Below, piece after piece: positions 58,086 to 64,000 of a DNA stretch of 64,000 bases. The stretch covers positions 183,648-247,647 of the forward strand of contig QKWP01000371.1 of assembly GCA_003550325.1 (NCBI GenBank), given 5' to 3'. Under the pieces are notes generated by a model. It saw only the letters and a list, made by a program, of their open reading frames with translations. It was not told where the DNA came from and searched no databases. Within the stretch, counting starts at the first letter, position 1, and the number at the start of each line of letters is the position of its first letter. Both the position numbers and the translations under genes were made by a program. Origin of the DNA: Gigaspora rosea. Taxonomy: Eukaryota > Glomeromycota > Glomeromycetes > Diversisporales > Gigasporaceae.

Positions 58086-58299
58086 TATTATTATTATATA
58101 TTATATATATTATATTATAGATTATATTATTATACATTTTTTACAGTATTATTTTTACATTTTTATATATTATTTTAACTACTTTCACACTTCTTCGCAT
58201 CTAATTCTATTACTATATACAAAAAACTAGCCCTATACACTTATTTTCACTCACCCCACAGTTAGCTATTATCTTCGCTTCTTTGTTTTTTATTATTTT

Positions 58300-58570
58300 T
58301 GAAAGTGTTGGAGGTCGTAGTTGGCATGCGCAAGGTTTCGAAATGTTGTTGTTTTTCTCGCAAAGTGCCGAAATAAAATAAATTAATAAAAAATTTAAAA
58401 ATAAACCAAAAAAACAAAAACAAAAAACACGAAACAAAAAAAACATAAAGCAAAACCTTGTTCTTGAATGTGTCGAAAGGCTAGTTGGCATGCGCAAGGT
58501 TTCGAAAAGTGGTTGTTTTTTTTTGTAAAGTGCCGAAATAAAAATAAAATAAAAAAATAAAAAAAATAAG
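58300..58570. repeat. Two-copy tandem repeat of about 165-180 bp
   Basis: GTTGGCATGCGCAAGGTTTC with GAAA, GTTGTTTTTCTCGCAAAGTG with CCGAAATAAAA and an A-rich tail occur at 58319-58440 and again at 58482-58570. The long minus ORFs over this region consist of two copies of the translated repeat and Phe-rich tail and are not called as genes. Confidence 0.7.
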
Positions 58571-59125
58571 GGTTTAAAAATTCCATGCACATGCTCGGTC
58601 GTGCACCCCAAATCGGCCAATAAAAATAAGACACGTGACCGATAAGCCGGACATCCGACCTGCCGACTTGTCAACTAAACAGACATCCGACCTACTGACC
58701 CACCAACCAATCAAATCATTGGAATTGTAATACCTCACCTGCGAGTATGCCCATGTGCGTTATTTTAATTTTTGAACTGTACCCTTTAATTTGAACAAAT
58801 ACTACGGAACTAGATTTGACTAAATCAACTTTGTCTCAAATGTGAATAGAGCTCGAAAGTAGGTTTACTTAGTATCAGACCTAGTTCCGTGGCACTTTGT
58901 TTACTCTTATGTAGGGTATATTGATATGCGCGGTAATTCAGGACGCCCATGGGCGCTATTTTGAGACCACATATTCTATTTTTTGGGGCTTCTGATTTTT
59001 GAAATAACGCCCACGAGCGTTATTTCACGCTTATATAGTATCATATTTTCCAAGTTTTTAAACACGATTGCAACTTACAGTATATACGAATAAATTGAAA
59101 ATTTTTTATTTAAAAACTTTAAATG
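58571..59125. other. Intergenic DNA with inverted GCGTTATTT words
   Basis: The perfect palindromic stem AAATAACGC / GCGTTATTT lies at 59002-59025, and related words GTGCGTTATTT and GGGCGCTATTT at 58755 and 58953. GACATCCGACCT is repeated at 58648 and 58683. No gene is supported. Confidence 0.4.
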
Positions 59126-59127
59126 GA

Positions 59128-61420
59128 ATTCTTATAAAGGATCTTACTACTATGTCTATTGTCTTAGATTTACAATCACCACGATAACAGAAATGTTCTC
59201 ATAAATATTATTTGATTGCAAATAAAGTTCATTAAGATTAAATATTTAAGATCTGACTAGTTAACCTGAAAAGAGTTAATCAGTATGTACATGTACACGA
59301 TTGGAAACGGAGAGAAGAAATACTTATCTGCAATATTCAAAGCCGATCCAAGAACTTTAAGCCTAAAGTAGAATTCTTATAAAGGATCTTTACTGCTACG
59401 TCTATTGCCTTAGATTTAAAATCGCCACTGATATTGTATAAATTCATATAGACAAAAGCAGTGTTCGCATAAAGAGTTTCAAATACAATACTATTTGATT
59501 GCAAATAGTTCATTAAGACTTAAATGTTTAAGATCCTTACTAGTTAACCTGAAAAAAAAAAAAGAGTTAATCAGTGTACACGATTGGAAACGAAAGAAGA
59601 AATACTTATATGCAATATTCAAAGCCAATTCAAGAACTCAAAGCCCAAAGTAGAATTCTTATAAAGGATCTTTACTACTACATCTATTATAGTCTTAGAT
59701 TTAAAATCGCCGCTGAGATTATATAAACCCATAGAGGTAACAATAGTGTTCTTGTAACATTTTCAAACACGGCATTATTTGATTGCTTAAGACTTAATAT
59801 TTAAGATTTTTACTAGTCAACCTAAAAAAAAAAAGAGTTAATCGATATGTACACGATTGGAAACGAAGAGAAAAGGGAAGAGATATTTATCTGTAATATT
59901 CCAAAATCGATCGAGGCCCAAAGTAGAGTTCTTATACTGTAAGGATCTTTACTACTACGTTTATCGTCTTAGATTTAAAATCGCCACTGATATTGTATAA
60001 ATCCATAGAGATAATAGTAGTGTTCTCATAAAGATTTTCAAATACGATATTAATTGATTGCAAATAGTCCATTAAGACTTAAATATTTAGGATTCTTACT
60101 ACTATAGCTAACCTGAAAAAAAAGAGTTAATCAATATGTACACGATTAGAAATGAAGAGAAAAGAAGAAAAGAGATACTTATCTGCAATATTCCAAAATC
60201 GATTCAAGAATTCAAGGCCCAAAGTAGAATTCTTATAAAGAATCTTTACCACTACGTCTATTGTCTTAGATTTAAAACCGCAACTGATATTGTATAAATC
60301 CATAGATAACAGTAGTGTTCAAATACGATATTAATTGACTGCAAATAATTCATTAAGACCTAAATATTTAAGATTCTTACTAGTTAGCCTAAAAAAAAAA
60401 GAGATAATCAATATGTGCACGATTGGAAACGAAGAGAAGAGAAGAGAAGAGATACTTATCTGCAATATTCCAAAATTGATTCAAGAACTCAAGGCCCAAA
60501 GTAGAATTCCTATAAAGGATTTTTACCACCACGTCAATTGTCAGATTTAAAATCGCCACTGATATTGTATAAATCCATAGATAACAGTGTTCTAATACGA
60601 TATTATTTGGTTGCAAATAGTTCATTAAAACTTAAATATTTAAGATTCTTACTAGTTAGCCTAAAAAACAAAGAGTTAATCAGTATGTGCACGATTGAAA
60701 ACGAAGAGAAGAAAAGAATTACTTATATGCAATATTCCAAAACCGATTCAAGGCCCAAAGTAGAATTTGTATAAAGGATCTTTACTACTACGTCTATTGC
60801 CTTAGATTTAAAATCGTCACTGATATTGTATAAATCCATAGAAGTAATAGCAGTTTTCTCATAAAGATATTCAAATATGAGATTAATTGATTGCGATTAG
60901 CTCATTAAGACTTAAATATTTAAGATTCTTACTAGTTAACATGAAAAAAAGAGCTAATCAGAATGTACACGATTTGAAACGAAGAGAAGAAAAGAAATAC
61001 TCATCCGCAACATTCCAAAACCGATTCAAGAACTCAAGGACCAAAGTAGAATTCTTATAAAGGATCTTTACTGCTACGTCTATTGCCTTGGATTTAAAAT
61101 CGCCACTGATATTATATAAATCCATAGAAGTAACAATAGTGTTCTTGTAAAGATTCTCAAATACGGTATTATTTGATTGCAAATAGTTCATTAAGGCTTA
61201 AATATTTAAGATTCTTACTAGTTACTCGAATAAAAAGAGTTAATCAGTATGTACACGATTGGAACGAAGAGAAGAGAAGAGATACTTATCTGTAACATTC
61301 CAGAATCGATTCAAGAACTCAAGACCCGAAGTAAAATTCTTATAAAGATCTTTACTAATGTGATTTAAAATTGCCACGTATCTACAGTAAAGAAGACGTT
61401 GGAATGGTACAGTATATGGC
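59128..61420 (-). repeat. Tandem array of eight ~280-bp units, with repeated exon-like ORF on the minus strand
   Basis: The landmark GTTAATCAGTATGTACACGA (or a close variant) recurs at about 59278, 59566, 59838, 60127, 60405, 60675, 60953 and 61239, spacing 270-289 bp. A second landmark, TAGAATTCTTATAAAGGATC, recurs in step. On the minus strand most units encode a similar peptide of the form KNSTLxLEFLNRFWNxADxY then FSSL, preceded by MNYLQSNN in several. Each unit also has an intron-like segment: donor-type GTGTACAT, branch-like CTGATTAAC, pyrimidine tract and CAG. Several units are frameshifted. It may be a decayed or fast-evolving repeat-exon gene, or a satellite. Confidence 0.85.
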
Positions 61421-61980
61421 AAAAAAAAAAAAAGAAACCAAAATTTGCTTTATGTAATTCGAAAGTATAGGTGCTTGATATTTATCATCGATAAAGAATA
61501 ACAGTTGAGTTCTACACTTCGAAGTCTAGTAGAAGTTTGGCTCTCTAATAATTACACCCTTTGCCGTAAAAATCATTCGTAATAAATTGTTTTTCGTATT
61601 TTCGTGTCCCCATGATTATCGATCGTTTGAGCTTAGGGCAAATAAAAGGGAAAACCCTTAAATCAATAATCAGACCCCCAAATTACAGAATTAAACTATC
61701 GACTTGATCCCTGTGATTTCGCTTTCGTAACTAAAATCACGTAATTATCGTGAATCACAATTCACGATTGGAATAAAGTATTGAGACCCCGCCGCACTAA
61801 AAGAATTAAACCAATACTATCAGTAACTGCCCAAAAGAAAGCAAGAATTAAGAAAAAAATAAAAGCATCATCAAAGACTACTTATCAACAGAGTTTCCTA
61901 TGACCGCCGCAGTAACCATGAAAGCCAAATCTCATGTCTCTTTTTTGCACCTTATTTTGTTAGATAGTATTAGAGTTTAG
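61421..61980. other. Intergenic DNA beside the tandem array
   Basis: A perfect hairpin, ATCGTGAATCACAATTCACGAT, lies at 61748-61769. On the minus strand a short ATG-initiated frame (MVTAAVIGNSVD, around 61920-61885) ends at a possible donor, but no gene model can be completed. Confidence 0.35.
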
Positions 61981-62108
61981 TGTAGTTTTTGCTGGTAGGT
62001 GTTATTTCAGTCACCAGCCCTATTAGTCACCACTTCAACTTACATGTAGTTTTTGCTGGTAGGTGTTATTTCAGTCACCAGCCCTATTGGTCACCACTTC
62101 AACTTACA
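61981..62108 (+). repeat. 64-bp tandem duplication
   Basis: Two adjacent 64-bp units beginning TGTAGTTTTTGCTGGTAGGT and ending CACTTCAACTTACA; they differ at one base (TTAGTCACC versus TTGGTCACC). A recent duplication. Confidence 0.95.
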
Positions 62109-62248
62109 GAATGCACATAGTTCGTGAAAGAAATTCTTTAAAAGATCTTACCTATAACTTATACTAACCCTAACATAAAAAAAGGGCAATATTAGCACTC
62201 ACCCTAGCCCTAACCATTAAAAAGGGATCACTTATAAACGATAAATTT

Positions 62249-62335
62249 TGTTGTCGCAATGCCGTAATTGGTCATAATTAAAGCAAAAATGCAGTAATCA
62301 TTATAATTATGACCAATTACGGCATTGTGACAACA
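62249..62335. mobile_element. 87-bp foldback element
   Basis: Inverted repeat TGTTGTCGCAATGCCGTAAT with TGGTCATAATTA on the left and the complement on the right (one mismatch, GTCGCAA versus GTCACAA), with a ~24-bp loop. No TSD was recognised. Class unknown. Confidence 0.75.
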
Positions 62336-62466
62336 CCTCTAATACTGTTAATACCCCACATTTGAAAATTTAACATTGGCATTATAATATTCATGTTAAG
62401 TATCTATTTAAAAGATCATTCTAGCTTTTATTTAAAAAAAATAACTTGTTACACCATTTTCTCTAA

Positions 62467-64000
62467 TTACTTTTTTGAACATTTAGGTCTATAATGCCTG
62501 TATTCGCTACAATTTCCACATTGATTTTGACGTTTGGCTGGCTTTAATTCTTCTGATCGCTTGATTCGTCTAGAACTTTTTGGAAGTCCTTTCGCCTTAC
62601 GTTTTTTGGGGTTTTGAAGAGGTATTTCAGCTAATGAATTACTTTCTTCGCATATTTCATTATCATCTAAGCTATTACTACATGTCTCATCGTTATCATC
62701 ATTGGCCGGGCTATTCACTAAATCATCTTCCTGTATCTCAGTTAATAAATTTTGTAATTTTTCAAGGACATCTTGTCTATGAAATTGAACTGCTTTTTGC
62801 GTAAGATTTCGTGCAATTCCCCATAATTCTCCATATAACTTTCGCTCATTAATATTTTCCTTTCTTTCGTCCCGGAGATCAGTCATAGGTGTAAACAATC
62901 TATTTATATTAGATTTGGCGAATCCTGTAAGTTGATCTTGAAAATAATTTTTACTAAATCGTGCAGCAACACAATAAGGCTCTTCTTGTAAATCACTATG
63001 AATATTTTTGTACCACCTTTTATGAATATATGTAATATGGAATACAGCTATATGACTACATAACATCACTTGAAAAAAGTGACGGCAAATTATCCCACGA
63101 TTTACAAGCCCCAAGCAAGAGCATACATAAGTCTTATCAGAAAGAAGAACAACAAAATGACAGAATGTCGAAGTGTAATTACACGAATAGCCCAGATTTC
63201 CTTTATTTCATTAATGTCTATATTTTCTAATATATAATTGATGGAAATCTGCATAATATCTTCATCATCTTCGACGAACAAGGTATCATCTGATTCGGGC
63301 TTAATATCATAATAAGGTTTGTAAGTCTAGTATCATTTGCAATACTTTTAAAAAATATATATACAGTACTACATACCTCCTGATATTTAATCATTTCATC
63401 CTTTGTAATAGCAGATGCATGATAATTTAGACAACTTTTAATTTCAACACGTTGTATTTTTTGCATTTCTGGTGTAATAAACTGGCTCAAAGCCTTATCA
63501 AGTTCAGGAAACAAGGTTTGCGGCAATGTAGTGGTGGAAGATGTTAATGGAATTTGTGTTTTCCAATAAGCATATTTTGCTTTTTTACTCTCTTATTCTA
63601 TACTTGCTTCCAAAACTTCAGCAAGTTCGAGAAGACCAATATTAGAGTTTAAAATTAATCTTTTAACTTGAGCATTGTAACTCTCAACGCGAGAGGTTGT
63701 TTGTATGCCAGCAGTAAAGATCTTTGCTGTGTATGCACGTGCCCATGCTCTTTTTGAAGAATATAATGTTTGCAAATACTTTACTACCCTAGGCTCATTA
63801 TATTTTTCAACTAATTGCGACCATCTTTGCTCAAAAATTTCAGGAACAAGCGAATTTCTGGCTATATAAAAATTTTTAACAAACTCCTGATACTGATGAC
63901 CCAACTTAGCTTCAAGGTTTCGAGGAAGATTTTGCGAAATATGAAAAATGCAATGCATAGCATATGATTGTTTGTATTCTTCAGATATTGCAAGGTCCAA
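62467..64000 (-). pseudogene. MULE/FAR1-type transposase, partial and broken, runs off the window
   Basis: Minus strand, 5' part beyond 64000. It reads in order: YAMHCIFHISQNLPRNLEAK (transposase core near 63965), SSKRAWARAY, TTSRVESYNAQVKRLILNS, an in-frame TAA at 63593-63595, then KAKYAYWKTQ and FPELDKALSQFI. A fitting 50-nt intron lies at 63327-63376, then a one-base frameshift near 63183. Next is a SWIM-type zinc finger, YVCSCLGLVNRGIICRHFF (63130-63075), a linker with LYGELWGIARNLTQKAV, and a Lys/Arg-rich tail with the knuckle CGNCSEYRHYRPKC before the stop at 62467. This is the domain order of Mutator-like transposases related to plant FAR1. The stop and frameshift indicate inactivity. 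Could be a domesticated relative, but the lesions argue against it. Confidence 0.82.

Noticed and set aside
58213-58674. 153-codon minus-strand ORF
   Set aside because: It is formed by two tandem copies of a noncoding-looking repeat plus Phe-rich translation of A/T tracts; no domain, no splice context, and overlapping frames are equally open.
59128-61420. CRISPR array
   Set aside because: Repeat units of ~280 bp without short conserved repeats and unique spacers, in a eukaryotic context.
61885-61920. First exon (MVTAAVIGNSVD) of a gene continuing into the tandem array
   Set aside because: Donor and next exon cannot be placed with consistent phase; mentioned only as a possibility.

Overview
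The window is nuclear DNA from a eukaryote with very AT-rich, transposon-laden intergenic DNA and compact genes split by short GT-AG introns (about 60-120 nt). Gene content (cullin-4, a CACUL1-like protein, ribosomal protein eL43, a Cdc1/Ted1-type phosphoesterase, and a coiled-coil protein resembling a fungal family), decayed LRR genes and heavy DNA-transposon and LINE content suggest an early-diverging fungus, most like an arbuscular mycorrhizal fungus such as Rhizophagus. That assignment is inference from composition and gene families, not a database match.

Layout. 0-5 kb: decayed leucine-rich-repeat gene fragments, a 37-bp minisatellite, a 109-bp hAT-type foldback and a mariner-like MITE. 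5.2-8.3 kb: a five-exon metallophosphoesterase (+) and, 3' end to 3' end with it, the eL43 gene (-). 8.3-12.4 kb: old repeats and a dead pogo/CENP-B-like transposase (-). 12.5-16.35 kb: a complete 17-exon cullin-4 gene (+). 16.4-20.8 kb: a cluster of MITEs. 20.9-22.1 kb: a five-exon CACUL1-like cullin-domain gene (+). 23.6-25.8 kb: a six-exon coiled-coil gene (+). These five host genes look intact, with all splice phases consistent.

From 26 kb to the end I see no intact host gene. 29-38 kb holds MITEs, a nested hAT element and several copies of a roughly 1.1-1.3 kb dispersed repeat (family A). 38.5-48.3 kb is a minus-strand LINE (reverse transcriptase plus RNase H) split by a 5.4-kb pogo-type transposon. 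That transposon carries its own near-complete transposase, a fragment of a host striatin-like WD40 gene with an intron retained, and a nested hAT MITE. 48.8-58.1 kb contains more hAT and pogo MITEs, several with exact 8-bp or TA target duplications, one of them with a paralogous empty site. 59.1-61.4 kb is a tandem array of eight ~280-bp units whose minus strand repeatedly encodes a similar peptide and intron-like signals. The right edge carries a broken MULE/FAR1-type transposase (-) running off the window.

Functionally, cullin-4 (CRL4 ubiquitin ligase scaffold) and the CACUL1-like protein lie 4.5 kb apart and may relate to the same ubiquitin-ligase machinery; the rest of the window is mainly a record of successive transposon insertions. 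No rRNA gene, intact tRNA gene, CRISPR array or prokaryotic operon is visible.
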